A DNA stretch of 64,000 nt from Sorghum bicolor (lineage: Eukaryota; Streptophyta; Magnoliopsida; Poales; Poaceae): NCBI RefSeq assembly GCF_000003195.3, contig NC_012873.2, forward strand, positions 9,881,894 through 9,945,893. The letters are read 5' to 3'. Shown one piece after another: positions 40,583-51,179 of the stretch (its first letter is position 1; each line of letters opens with the position of its first letter). The position numbers and the translations under genes are program-made. Under the pieces are notes generated by a model that was given only the letters and a program-made list of their open reading frames with translations, had not been told where the DNA came from and searched no databases.

Positions 40583-40788
40583 GGGCACTCACAATGCAGA
40601 CTCTATCATAGAGTCTAAAGTTATTTATTACCTCGAATAATGTGGACTTAGAGTCTAAATAAGACTTGGAGTCTTATTTTTTCTACCTCTTTCTTCAATA
40701 AATATACTACCACATCAGCAAAATACCATAAATAATATGTAATTAATTGTCTTGGACTCTGTGATAGAGTCTTGCATTGTGAGTGCCC
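40583..40788. mobile_element. Tourist-like MITE, family B
   Basis: 206 bp, ends GGGCACTCACAATGCAGAC and GTCTTGCATTGTGAGTGCCC, with TTA duplications at 40580-40582 and 40789-40791. Confidence 0.93.
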
Positions 40789-40791
40789 TTA

Positions 40792-41797
40792 CAAACTCCA
40801 AGGGCTTGATGACACAAACTCCAAACTTCATGATCTTATCCCTTGTTCAGCAACTAGTAATAACAAATTAAACATTTGGAAAAAGGTTCCTTATCCTGTT
40901 ATCCGCAAGTTGACGAAGAATATATATGTTGAGTCACCTGAAGTGATATCGCCTCTTGTCCATTAACTAAGACCAACCCGTCCAAATGGCCAAATTGTCG
41001 TGTTCGTGGACGTGGCGGTTTTGCTGGACAGCAGTGTGTGCACTGCCGGCGTCCGTGAGCGGACCACTAGCACACATCCCGTGACAGACAAAAATACAAG
41101 GATCCGACAGTGGAGATTAGCAGGAAAGACGAGCAATCCGGCGAGACGCGCACGTCAAGCCTCATTTTGGTTTCTGATCGAATTCTTGTAAAAACCTTGG
41201 AAAGTGACATGCCAACAAGAGAAAATGCGCGCCCGAGTTGCATTTGTCTGTGCTGTATATATGCCCGTCTGCACGTGTTCCTACGGAGGCGCGGATCCGG
41301 ACATGTTCGCCTTCTTCGTCAGATCGAGGCGGGTCTCGCCGCGCACTGCAGGTGCCACCGTGCCAGGCTGCCAGCCGAGTGCAAGCACTTCCATCGCTGC
41401 TGATTTTTCTCCACCGTGATTTTTTTTTTGTCTAAGCTGAGACTTCCATTCGTCCTCCAGTAACGTCGTCGTGTGACAAAAAGGAAAAAAAAATAGCTAA
41501 CAGACGATCCTCCGTTGTCCAGGAGCTCACCGATCAGGAGATACGCTCAATTGCCGCCGTCCTCCGCGTTGTGCCTAACGATTCATTCTACGTGATCTTG
41601 CCCGTGGCTCGGCTGGCCACCAGTAACAGGTAGCTGCCGAGCCGATTATTAGCCAATCCAGAGCAAAGCACTTCAGTTGGAACGTTGCTGGAGCTCTAGG
41701 CTATGTTGCATGGTCGCAACCGAGGACTCCCTCGAGATGATCACGACCTCCTTCAGAAACTTCCAGATGCTGGGCCTTGTCTCATTTGAGGGCTTTA
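40792..41797. other. Intergenic DNA, nothing recognised
   Basis: Mixed composition with short frames (for example 41110-41403) of no recognisable family. Confidence 0.4.
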
Positions 41798-42208
41798 GGC
41801 CTTGTTTAGTTCACTCCAAATCTAAAAAAATTTCAAGATTTCCCGTCACATCGAATCTTGCGGCACATGCATGAAGCATTAAATATAAACAAAAACAAAA
41901 ACTAATTACACAGTTTGCCTGTAAATCGCGAGACGAATCTTTTGATCCTAGTTGGTTCATGATTGAACAATATTTGTTAAATAAAAACGAAAGTGCTACA
42001 GTCTACGTTACACGAGTACGGGTACGAGTATCCGATACAATACGTATCGGATACGCGGATACACACTTTCTCAAAAGAAAATCCACTAAAATGGTGTATC
42101 CGCGTATCCGACGAGTATCGGATACCGATACGTTACCTCCCTTGGAGTATCCGTGTAACATAGGCTATAGTAGCGAAATCCAAAAAATTTTCGGAACTAA
42201 ACAAGGCC
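41798..42208. mobile_element. Tourist-like MITE, family A, split by a nested insertion
   Basis: Ends GGCCTTGTTTAGTTCAC and GGAACTAAACAAGGCC with TTA on both sides. The element is interrupted after gaaagtgctacagt by the 161-bp element at 42003-42163; removing it and one 8-bp duplication leaves a normal-size MITE of about 240 bp. Confidence 0.92.
42003..42163. mobile_element. 161-bp inverted-repeat element nested in a MITE, 8-bp TSD
   Basis: Ends CTACGTTACACG / CGTGTAACATAG (11 of 12 complementary), with target duplication gctacagt (41995-42002) / gctatagt (42164-42171). The interior is strongly self-complementary around gtatccgatac / gtatcggatac. The 8-bp duplication points to hAT. Confidence 0.85.
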
Positions 42209-42543
42209 TTAGTCTGGTTAAACTCGAGATTTAGCTAAAGTGAAGGATTCTCCTAAGTAACTCCTAAATAATAAGTCTATAGCTCACAGTAATATACACA
42301 CTCTCATCTATAGACACAATAGAGTCAGAAAATATCATAACGAGCATCAACTAAGAAGACTATTAAGACGTAACCGTCACCTCTGTCGCGATCGCGCTCT
42401 ACTTAAACCTATGCATAGAGGGTGGACTACAGAGGACTCAATGGACCTGTCACTCCCGCGATCTTCCACACGTCTTGACATATCAGGGAGCATTCGTAGG
42501 TACATATAATATCTAAGCACCACGCTTACATAATATGCACCAT

Positions 42544-42994
42544 CTAACCTGCTCGAGTATTAAATTAGGCGCCGTCCCCTGCCGGACCTTGGGGCGGAGC
42601 TAGCGGCTCCACGAGGCTTTCCCCTGGCCCGTCGCGGGCCAGAGGCGTGGGCGATCTGATGAGGAACATGTCGGGGAAGGGCCTAGAGCGTCCTGGCCTC
42701 AGAAACGGGGTCAGGGATCCTGGACCTCTGCCGTCCACGTCGGGCTCCCCTTGCATGATGTCCCGAGCGTCTCCCGCGCACCGGTTGGGGCGGGAGAGGC
42801 TCAGGACAAGGCTCAACGTCATCACGAGGCGGGAGGAGGACCATGTCGTAGCCGGAGCCAATGGACATGAACTCCAAACTCCCAAACCTCATGATGGTGG
42901 TGCCGCGGCGAAGTGGACGAAAACCGTCCGCCATCCGAGTTTTTCCTGGAGGAAAAGATGTCACACGCAGAAGGCCCCTATCTGGCGCGCCAAC
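42544..42994 (-). mobile_element. 5' internal part of an LTR retrotransposon
   Basis: Directly inside the LTR at 42995-43914. On the minus strand the sequence after the LTR is TTGGCGCGCCAGA (42993-42981), the tRNA primer-binding region typical of a large group of grass Gypsy-like elements. It is followed by a leader with an open frame (42964-42683) ending without any recognisable gag domain. The rest of the element is missing. Confidence 0.7.
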
Positions 42995-43914
42995 TGTCGG
43001 TGTTTGGACTCAGGGTCCAGGCACTAACAACTAATGAGTCTGCGTGCCCCTTAACCTGAATGGTGATGCAAGAAGAACACTGAGGGTTTATACTGGTTCG
43101 GACCAACGATGCCCTAAGTCCAGTGGGGGGGGTCGGATCTTGTATTATCTTGCACCCGAGAGTGCTTGTAGTAGGGGTGTACAAGCTTGCACGAGAGAGA
43201 GAAGTAGTCCCAGGTCTCGACTTGATAGATGTTCATGTGGTGTGTTGATGACTTAATTCTAGTGGAACCTGAGTTCTAGGGTGTCTAGCTGTTGGGTTGC
43301 TCTGACTCTAAGAGGTGCCATGCCTCCCTTTTTATAGCCACAAGAGAAAGCAGGGTTTTACATGTGCAAATAGTGCCGTCTATTCTTGTTATGCAGGAGA
43401 CTTATGGCATCGGTACTGCGCAGATTGGTCGCCATGTCCTTGTGGTAGTGGTAGCGGCGTGGTCGTCCCTATTGGGGGTGTCGCTGAGGCCCTATGCTCT
43501 GCCCTGCACCAGTAGCACAGTAATTTCCTAGACATGGTTACAGTAGTGTGAGTTAACACTTCCCATTCCTCTTTCTGTCGTGCCGTACCCACAGTATCAT
43601 GAGTAAGGCTCTACAAGGACGAGAGTTGTTGGAATAGTAGGCGTCGTGTCCTGCCGCGGTATGGGAGGAAGCATGGTTCGCGTCGCGTCAACGATACGAT
43701 CGCCGTGTGTGAGAAGCCTGGTGCCGAGGCCGAGGCTCGGGCGAGTCATTGATTGCGCTTGAGGTCGGGGCTCGGACGAGGCGTTAATTGCGCTCGAGGC
43801 CTGGGCTCGGGCGAACCGTTGATTGCTTATGCCGAGGGGAGGTGAGCGTCTGCAGGTCTCTTTTGTCGCTTTTTATCCTCTTGTTTAGGGTATCCTATTT
43901 TGTGGTACCCAACA
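42995..43914 (-). mobile_element. 5' LTR of a truncated retrotransposon
   Basis: 920 bp; on the minus strand it begins TGTTGGGTACCACAAAATAG and ends CACCGACA. TATA box (minus TATAAAAA) at about 43338-43331. The primer-binding region follows immediately. Flanking 5 bp on the outer side is ctaag; the partner LTR is not in the window. Confidence 0.75.
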
Positions 43915-44316
43915 CTAAGTTTATCTCCGAATTTTTTTGTGCTATTTCTGTGTGACAGTACAATGTAGTTAAGCAGATGTTGAAGTAATACGCCGTACCT
44001 ATAAGTCGTACTTTGTTCTGCTAACCAACAGTGTTTTTCTCTCATAATAAATCAGCGAATAATACTTTTAGCCATAGTTTTTAGACCAGTGAACAGGCTC
44101 TAAGTCTATCTTAGAAATTTTCATGCTATTTAGATAGAGCTAAAATATATCGAAATTTATGTCTAAATTCAATATATCAAAATTCATATATACAATATAT
44201 ATCAAAATTTATATCACTAAATTTAATATATCAAAATTCATACATATAATATAATAAAATTTATATTACTAAAATCTAACGGCTAACATAAATAGAAGCA
44301 ACCTTAGTTCCGGTTA

Positions 44317-44499
44317 GAGCAAGTTTAATAATATAGCTCACTTGCTGGCTGTAAGGTTTTTTTAGTCTTCTCTCAGCCTACCCATACAATTGTTAGCTAT
44401 TCACTATTAATATATGACCCTACTTATCTCTCTCATAAAATTTCTTGATTTCTGTGCCTAAACTCGCTGTAAGTTTACAACCCACTATAATACTTGCTC
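44317..44499. mobile_element. Tourist-like MITE, family C
   Basis: 183 bp, ends gagcaagtttaata and tataatacttgctc with TTA on both sides (44314-44316, 44500-44502). The right TTA also serves as the left duplication of the adjoining family B element. Confidence 0.78.
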
Positions 44500-44502
44500 T
44501 TA

Positions 44503-45586
44503 GGGCAATCACAATGCAAGACTCTATCACAGAGTCCAAGACAATTAATTATATATTATTTGTTGGGGGCTGGCCGCATCCTTCCCCCTGGCTGCCTCGG
44601 AGGATAACCTCCGCCCGGAGAACCTTCGTACGAATATGTGCGGAGGTTCTGAGGGAGACTAATATTAACGCGTCTCTTGTGATACTGAGCAATTGCAGGG
44701 GCTAAGACAACGACGGAGGTCATGAACGGAGAAGGAAGAAATTGGCCGCATCCTCCCCCTGGTTGCCTCGGAGGATAACCTCCACCCGGAGAACCTTCGT
44801 ACGAATATGTGCGGAGGTTCTGAGAGGGACTAATATTAACGCGTCTCTTGTGATACTGAGCAATTGCAGGGGCTAAGACAACGACGGAGGTCATGAACGG
44901 AGAAGGAAGGAACCTTCGGGCCTTGCCGTGACGGAGGATGGACGAAGGAAGCGCGAAGGACGCGGCGGAGGGGACGAGCCTCCGGCGCGTCTGAGCCGAG
45001 GAACCTCCGGCGAGGCCAAGCCGAGGAACCTTCGGCGTGGCCAAGCCGAGGAACCTCCGGCATACGTGCGTCGAAGGTTCGACGATCGGGCGGAGGATTC
45101 AAGCGTTCGACGAGTTGAAGCCCCGGCCGTGGAGCGCGCGAGGAGCTCGTGGTGTGAAATTACATAAATGACTTGGGGTCAGTAGACTGTAACGTAGGAA
45201 TATGCCAGGATATTCTCCCACCGTCACGGGGCATTTCTGTAATTATCTATCTTAGGTCGGTTTCTGAGCCCTATATAAGAGGAGCGATGCCACCATTAAG
45301 AGAGAGAGAGCATTTACCGTTTTCACCGACTGTTGAACCCACCGTCCATTGTCGCTTAGTCTCTCACTGCATCGCGTGAGAAGGCTCTCGATTCACCGTG
45401 TTGCTGGGGAGTGCAGTGCGCATTTTCCCAACATTATTTATGGTATTTTGCTGATGTGGCACCATATTTATTGAAGAAAGAAATAGAAAAAATAAGACTC
45501 CAAGTCTTATTTAGACTCTAAGTCCACATTGTTCGAGGTAATAAATAACTTTAGACTCTATGATAGAGTCTGCATTGTAAGTGTCC
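44503..45586. mobile_element. Tourist-like MITE, family B, interrupted by a solo LTR
   Basis: Left part 44503-44560 (gggcaatcacaatgcaagac) and right part 45434-45586 (tgcattgtaagtgtcc) together reconstruct the 206-bp family B element in reverse orientation. TTA/TTG flank the whole. Confidence 0.9.
44561..45433 (+). mobile_element. Solo LTR inserted in a MITE
   Basis: 873 bp beginning TGTTGGGGGCTGG and ending TTTTCCCAACA, with an exact 5-bp duplication ttatt (44556-44560, 45434-45438). TATA box tatataa at 45272-45278. It contains a 172-bp tandem duplication (tggccgcatcc at 44571 and 44743) and about 2.5 copies of a 26-bp ggaacctccggcg unit near 44999-45062. No internal retroelement sequence remains, as expected after LTR-LTR recombination. 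Confidence 0.92.
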
Positions 45587-45680
45587 TTGGTGGTTATACT
45601 GTATCATGGACCATAATTGTCCTCATCCGCATGCGCCAACCATCCGATTCCACCCGGTCGCCGCTACCCACGCACTCCTT

Positions 45681-45921
45681 GGCCTTGTTTAGTTCCAAAA
45701 AGTGAAAAGATTTCGGTACTGTAGCACTTTCGTTTGTTTGTGATAAATATTATCCAATCATGGATTAACTAGGATCAAAAGATTCGTCTTGTGATTTACA
45801 GCTAAACTGTATAATTAGTTTTTTTTCGTCTATATTTAATGTTTCATGCATGTGCCACAAGATTCGATGTGACGGGGAATCTTGAAAACTTTTTGGTTTG
45901 CAGGAGGAACTAAACAAGGCC
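45681..45921. mobile_element. Tourist-like MITE, family A
   Basis: 241 bp, GGCCTTGTTTAGTTCC ... GAACTAAACAAGGCC, 3-bp duplication CTT on both sides (45678-45680, 45922-45924). Confidence 0.92.
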
Positions 45922-45924
45922 CTT

Positions 45925-46560
45925 CGCTGAAAAATATGACAGATTGAACATTGATAGAGTCAGCTTCGGCCTTGTTTAGTTCCCCAAGTGAAAAATTTCG
46001 TGACACTATAGCACTTTCGTTTGTTTGTGGTAATTATTGTCCAACTATGGACTAACTAGGCTCAAAAGATTCGTCTCGTCAATTTCGACCTAACTGTGCA
46101 ATTAGTTTTTATTTTTATTTATATTTAATACTCCATGCATGTGTCTAAAGATTCGATGTGATGGGGAATCTTGAAAAATTTTGTGTTTTCGGGTGGAAGT
46201 AAACAAGGCCTTCCTGTCGGACTGTGAACTTTTGGTTCACTTCTTCAATCAAACACACCATAATAACCCCCCAGATTGGAAGCATTTCACCCAAACATTT
46301 TCCAACCATATCATTTTCAGGGAATCCAAGATCTTCAAAGTCAAAAGAAGCTCTAATTCAACAGCTGATACTCTGGCACGAGAAGCCTTTCTACATAGGA
46401 CTGTTCAGAGCAATAATATACAGTATTCATGCTCGCATGAACACCATGAAATGGAATGTCCTCTTACTTAAGTTCTACACTTTGTAGACTTGATCAATGT
46501 AACAATCATTGCAGCTCGTTGCTGCTGATAATAAAGTTGTTTCTTGTCAAAAAAAAATGT
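45925..46560 (+). mobile_element. 5'-truncated L1-type LINE with RNase H remnant, split by a MITE
   Basis: Reads AEKYDRLNIDRVS before the MITE at 45968-46210, then FLSDCELLVHFFNQ, RSSNSTADTLAREAF and CSHEHHEMECPL after it: the RNase H domain seen at the C terminus of plant L1 elements. A 3' UTR and A tail follow at 46474-46557 (ataataaagttg, then aaaaaaaaa). The frame continues across the MITE once one TTC duplication is removed. Confidence 0.78.
45968..46210. mobile_element. Tourist-like MITE, family A, inserted in a LINE
   Basis: 243 bp, ends GGCCTTGTTTAGTTCC and gtaaacaaggcc, 3-bp duplication TTC (45965-45967 and 46211-46213). Confidence 0.92.
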
Positions 46561-46563
46561 TAA

Positions 46564-46911
46564 GGCCCTGTTTAGTTTCCCACCTAAAAAAATTTTCATC
46601 CATCCCATCAAATCTTTGAACATATACATGAAACATTAAATATAGACAAAAAATAAACTAATTACATAGTTTGGTTGAAAATCGTGAGACGAGTCTTTTA
46701 AGCCTAGTTAGTCTATAATTAGCCTTAAGTGCTACAGTAACACACATGTGATAATGACAGATTAAATATGCTTAATAGATTTGTCTCTTGCAGTTTTCAG
46801 ACGAGCTATGTAATTTGTTTTTTTATTAGTTTTTAAAAACCTCTCTCGACATATTTCCGACACATTCGATGTGATACTCAAAAATTTGTCATCTCCAATC
46901 TAAACATGGCT
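46564..46911. mobile_element. Tourist-like MITE, family A long form
   Basis: 348 bp, ggccctgtttagtttcc ... ctaaacatggct, TAA on both sides. Shares its extra central block with the copy at 7173-7482. Confidence 0.8.
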
Positions 46912-46914
46912 TAA

Positions 46915-48359
46915 AGTAGTGAAGAATAGTATGACCCTTTCAACTGCTCTCCTCTCTCTCTCTGCATTTTGCCTTGTTAACCTGAGAATATCCTGCATTT
47001 CTGCACATGGTGCTCTGGATGAATTCCTCCGCCCTTTGGTCATTGCATGTTTCACTCAGCTAAATATACCATACGATGCAATTAATGATGGAGAAGCCTT
47101 GCATTGCAAATGCAAAATATACCACGCGATGGAATGATAGAAGCTCATCCTCACGCACAGTGCTGCTGGCCATACTGCACTGCATCATGCATATATATAT
47201 ATAGGCACCATAACTGTCCTGATCCGCCAACCGTCCGATCTCACGCGGTCGCCGGCCCCGGCCTCCTCCGATCCTCCACCTCGCCGCGCGAGGAAACATC
47301 TCCGTGCACCGGCCGCCCACGGCAGGCAGCGAGCGGCAGTTTTGGCCTATGGGCGGTTTGAGCGCCCTTCCCAATACGGGCAAGACGGGCTACGGTCGGT
47401 GTCGGAGCGTAAGGCCAGAGATTGTACGTACGTCGTACGGTGACTGCCTCACGCAGAGCACGCGGTAAAGGAACGAACGCATGCAGCAAGCAGAGGCGAG
47501 GGGTGGAGATGTCGAGTTGTACGTGACCTGCACACGGATCGATCGGGCTCTCGCGGCTTCCGCCGTCGCGAACCATCGGTGACCTGTCCATGCATCAAGT
47601 GCTCCTGCCGCCGCCGCCGCCGCTTGAACCGCACGGAAAGCAGGTGACTCATCTCATATATTCACACCGTATTCTGTAAAAGTGCTACCTGTAAGCTGGT
47701 GCCTGTCCGTCCGTTAAATAGTTGAATTCATTTTTCTGTTGTTGAGCTGACGATGTATTGTATCTCCTGCAGTTCAACTATGATCAGAGCGTGTATGGAT
47801 TTAGAGAATATTTCAGGAAGCATGGTTTCAAGTATTCTGAAACAAACTAGATCTGTCATTAAAAATCTGCCTTAAGAGTAATCCTAGGTCTTGAGCAGCA
47901 TGGAGGCCAGTTGTTGTTTGGAATTGAAATGCAGTGAGGCTCTACTAGTGTTGGTGGTGTCTTCACTCTTAACTAGTTTATTCAAGAACCTGTTTGGTTG
48001 CTATGGCTACGCAGGCAAGTTCCGGGTGCTGTGTAGAATCTCAGTGGTCCGATTTCTTTTTGGTTTGGATCCTGGAAAAAAGATGCCTGGCCTAGGCAGC
48101 AATTCCAGGCCCGGGACAGTAACCAAACAGGCCATGCCTGGGCAGGCCATAAACCAAACAGGCCTCATGTCATGTAGTAATAGTGTAAAAAAACACTCAG
48201 CTAGGAGTGAGTTTCTTTTTTTTTTCCAGCGTTAGTGATTTGTGATTTTATCGGATTGGGCAACTGTATCGTCGGTGCTGGCAGTTGTTACTTGTTAGAG
48301 GCAAAAGCCCGTGGACTATATGATGTTATGAATTATTTTTGTTAATAAAACAATGAGGA
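46915..48359. other. Intergenic DNA with old duplicated segments and a small inverted-repeat element
   Basis: 47203-47262 resembles 45605-45665 (ccataactgtcctgatccg, then cgcggtcgccgg). The 22 bases from 47633 recur from 49559. 47990-48163 has inverted ends cctgtttggttgctat / aaccaaacagg and is probably a MITE. GCC repeats lie near 47609-47623. No gene was recognised. Confidence 0.5.
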
Positions 48360-48366
48360 GACTAGT

Positions 48367-48422
<56 letters not shown>

Positions 48423-48830
48423 AAATTCCTTTGTACACGTACGTGTAGTTACTCTCATCTTCATAAACTACATTGTGTATGTATTCATACTTGTTTATCA
48501 GTTTGAATATGTTTATATACTCATATTAAGATACTCAGGATCTTACCACGCGAAAATTTTTCAAAAAAATTATATTTTAAATATATTACTAAAATGCCAC
48601 TACTATATTATATACAATAAGTATAACCATATACTCTATGTATGTATGCATACTTAACATACATATCACTCTAGATGGTCTAGTATGATCATATACTTTG
48701 TTTATATACATTTCGTCCGGTCATATACACCTTAAATCTAGAGATACATAGATGAGAGTAACTACACGCGCGTGTAAAAGAAACGCGTCCTATATATGTA
48801 TATATGGATCCGATTGGGATTTCTACCTAG
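48360..48830. mobile_element. Inverted-repeat element between TA microsatellites (micron-like), copy 2
   Basis: Core about 48421-48790. The left flank is (AT)n at 48372-48420; on the right tatatatgtatatatgg follows. Ends acgtgtagttactctcatc / gatgagagtaactacacg are inverted repeats. Termini match the element at 12868-13569. Confidence 0.65.
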
Positions 48831-49568
48831 AAGTACTATATGTAGCCAAATATCATAAGTGTATTCTAGAAAATAGTCTATATATTCTGAGCATGAAAAG
48901 CAAGAGGAGCCAAGAGTTAGAGCAACTCCAAGACTATGATTTTCCTAATTGTTAGGAATAGAGATTTTGATAGGAAAATACACTCTAAGAACATTTTCAA
49001 TTGGTTATTATCTAAATATAGTTAGCAAAATATAGAAAGTGACAATGACTCTATAATACACACAATATATAAAAAAGTTGTTGGGGGTGAGAAATGACCA
49101 CCACATACCGGCGCAACACACCACCAAAATTCTAAAAGTTAAATGCACGTGGAATGCTCATCACGTCACACAATCATACCATACATTCCTGTCAGCTCGT
49201 CTTTTCCTTAGCATGCCAACCTCATGTCACTCATGTCACTGTCTGGTGAATAAATTATTGACACATGATGCCTCATAATGCGTCAAATCGCAATGCCACA
49301 CCCTCAATGCTGATGCTTATAACATGTGATACTACAAGACTATCCAATGGTGATACTGGAGGTAGGGTGCCAGGAAGGAATGGATTCTTGATATCTTGTG
49401 GTAGCTCACTGAGTCCCGGTCTAGGACGCAGTGAGAATTTCACTCTTGGATGCAAGAGTTAACTTCAGTGGTGTCGCCGCTGTTTCCTCTGCCTGCTCCT
49501 GTGACATGGTGCACAAATTCTGTGACATGGTGCATACTTTGTGACGTTAGGAATCACACGGAAAGCAG
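48831..49568. other. Intergenic DNA upstream of peroxidase 3
   Basis: No clear element boundary. 49341-49460 contains short frames on both strands without recognisable domains. tgtgacatggtgca is repeated at 49500 and 49522. Confidence 0.4.
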
Positions 49569-49970
49569 GTGACTCATCCATCCATGGAGTACAAGCAAGG
49601 CAACCGTTTACGGCCACCCTATCTATCAGCCTGCTCACTCTCTTTCTTCTTTCTAGAACCCGGCCAAGCCAAACCTATGCTAGGAATCCAAACACGATAC
49701 CACTCGGCAGCTGGCTCGAGTCGGATCGGAGGACACCAGAGACACAGAGAGACGGGTGTGTGCTGTGCCTGTGCATGCCCATGCATGCATGCATGGCGCA
49801 GCCCATTCCGCGTGTGGTCAACCGACCGACCACTGCACACGCGACGTATGTATCCCCGTCACTCACCTTTGCCGCCACTTTCACTTCACTTCCTGCTTCC
49901 CTCTCGTGATATCGTCCTCCATCACCTTTGCTCTGCTCTGCTCACCAAGTGCTCACCTCAATCTCATCCC

Positions 49971-50981
49971 ATGGCCGGTGGTGCCGTGTCTGCTTCGCTC
50001 AGGACCCTCGTGCTCCTTCTCCTGGCCATCGTCTCTTCTCCCCTCGCCGGGCGGCGCACGGCCGCAGCGCTGTCGACCAAGTACTACGACAAGAAGTGCC
50101 CCGGCCTACAACCCGCGGTGCGTTCCGCCATGGCGCGGGCGGTGGCGGCGGACCCACGCGCGGGGGCGTCCGTGCTCCGCCTCTTCTTCCACGACTGCTT
50201 CGTCAACGGCTGCGACGCCTCCGTCCTCCTCGACGACGCGCCCGCCGGCGAGAAGGGCGCGGCGCCCAACGCCAACTCCCTCCGCGGCTTCGACGTCGTG
50301 GACGCGGCCAAGGCCGCCGCGGATTCCGCCTGCGGCGGGCCCGGCACCGTCTCCTGCGCGGACGTGCTCGCGCTGGCCGCCCGCGACGCCGTGTCGCTGC
50401 TGGGCGGCCCGTCGTGGGCCGTCCGGCTGGGCCGCCTGGACGCGCGCACCGCCAGCCGCGACGCCGCCGACGCGCTCCTCCCGGGCCCGGCCTCCAACCT
50501 GTCGTCCCTCGTCGCCTCGTTCGGCGCCAAGGGCCTGTCGCCGCGCGACATGACGGCGCTGTCGGGCGCGCACACCGTCGGCAGGGCGCGCTGCGTCACG
50601 TTCCGCGGCCGCGTCAGCGGCGGCGGGGACGACGACCCCGCCGCGTCCATCGACGCCGGCTTCGCCGCGCAGATGCGCCGGGCGTGTCCGGACGGTGCGG
50701 ACGGCAACAACGTCGCGCCGCTGGACGCGGTCACCCCTGACAGGTTCGACAACGGGTACTTCCAGGACCTGGTGCAGCGACGGGGGCTGCTGCATTCCGA
50801 CCAGCAGCTCTTCGGCGGCGGCGGCGGCGGATCGTCGCAGGATGCGTTGGTGAGGAAGTACGCCCGCGATGGAGCCGCGTTCGCGAGTGACTTCGCCAAG
50901 GCGATGGTGAGGATGGGTAACCTGGCGCCGGCGCCCGGGACGCCGCTGGAGGTCAGGATCAACTGCCACAGGCCCAACTAG
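49971..50981 (+). CDS. Class III peroxidase 3, intronless, complete
   Basis: Single-exon class III peroxidase of 336 residues. Signal peptide about 1-33 (hydrophobic LVLLLLAIVSS core), mature start near ALSTKYYDKKCP. Distal R70 and H74, proximal H201 (LSGAHTVG), eight conserved cysteines at 43, 76, 81, 121, 129, 208, 239 and 332. Blocks FDNGYFQDLV and LLHSDQQLF present; a glycine-rich loop follows (GGGGGG, 282-287). Both intron positions of the two upstream paralogues are cleanly absent (CFVN-GCDAS, AVSL-LGGP). The frame stays open upstream to an ATG at 49569, but the ATG at 49971 is chosen because it directly precedes the signal peptide and the GC-rich coding bias starts there. No TATA box in the last 130 bp; an AATAAA at 51169 may be the poly(A) signal. 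Very high GC. Confidence 0.96.
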   Translation: MAGGAVSASLRTLVLLLLAIVSSPLAGRRTAAALSTKYYDKKCPGLQPAVRSAMARAVAADPRAGASVLRLFFHDCFVNGCDASVLLDDAPAGEKGAAPNANSLRGFDVVDAAKAAADSACGGPGTVSCADVLALAARDAVSLLGGPSWAVRLGRLDARTASRDAADALLPGPASNLSSLVASFGAKGLSPRDMTALSGAHTVGRARCVTFRGRVSGGGDDDPAASIDAGFAAQMRRACPDGADGNNVAPLDAVTPDRFDNGYFQDLVQRRGLLHSDQQLFGGGGGGSSQDALVRKYARDGAAFASDFAKAMVRMGNLAPAPGTPLEVRINCHRPN

Positions 50982-51179
50982 AACTAGCTAGGCTACACAG
51001 ATCGATGGTGCGGCATTGTTGCTAGCTACGAAGCTAGTAGCAGACAGTGCAGCGCATTAGCTCGTAGATATACATATACATACATACATCTGCCAAAGAT
51101 GGTTGTGCAGAAAGCATATGCAATGCATGATAGGATTATTCGTTCCTGTGTTCATATCATACCCAAGGAATAAATAATT

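Noticed and set aside
49569..49970. N-terminal extension of peroxidase 3
   Set aside because: It would precede the signal peptide, lacks any domain and has non-coding composition; the start at 49971 gives a normal secreted peroxidase.
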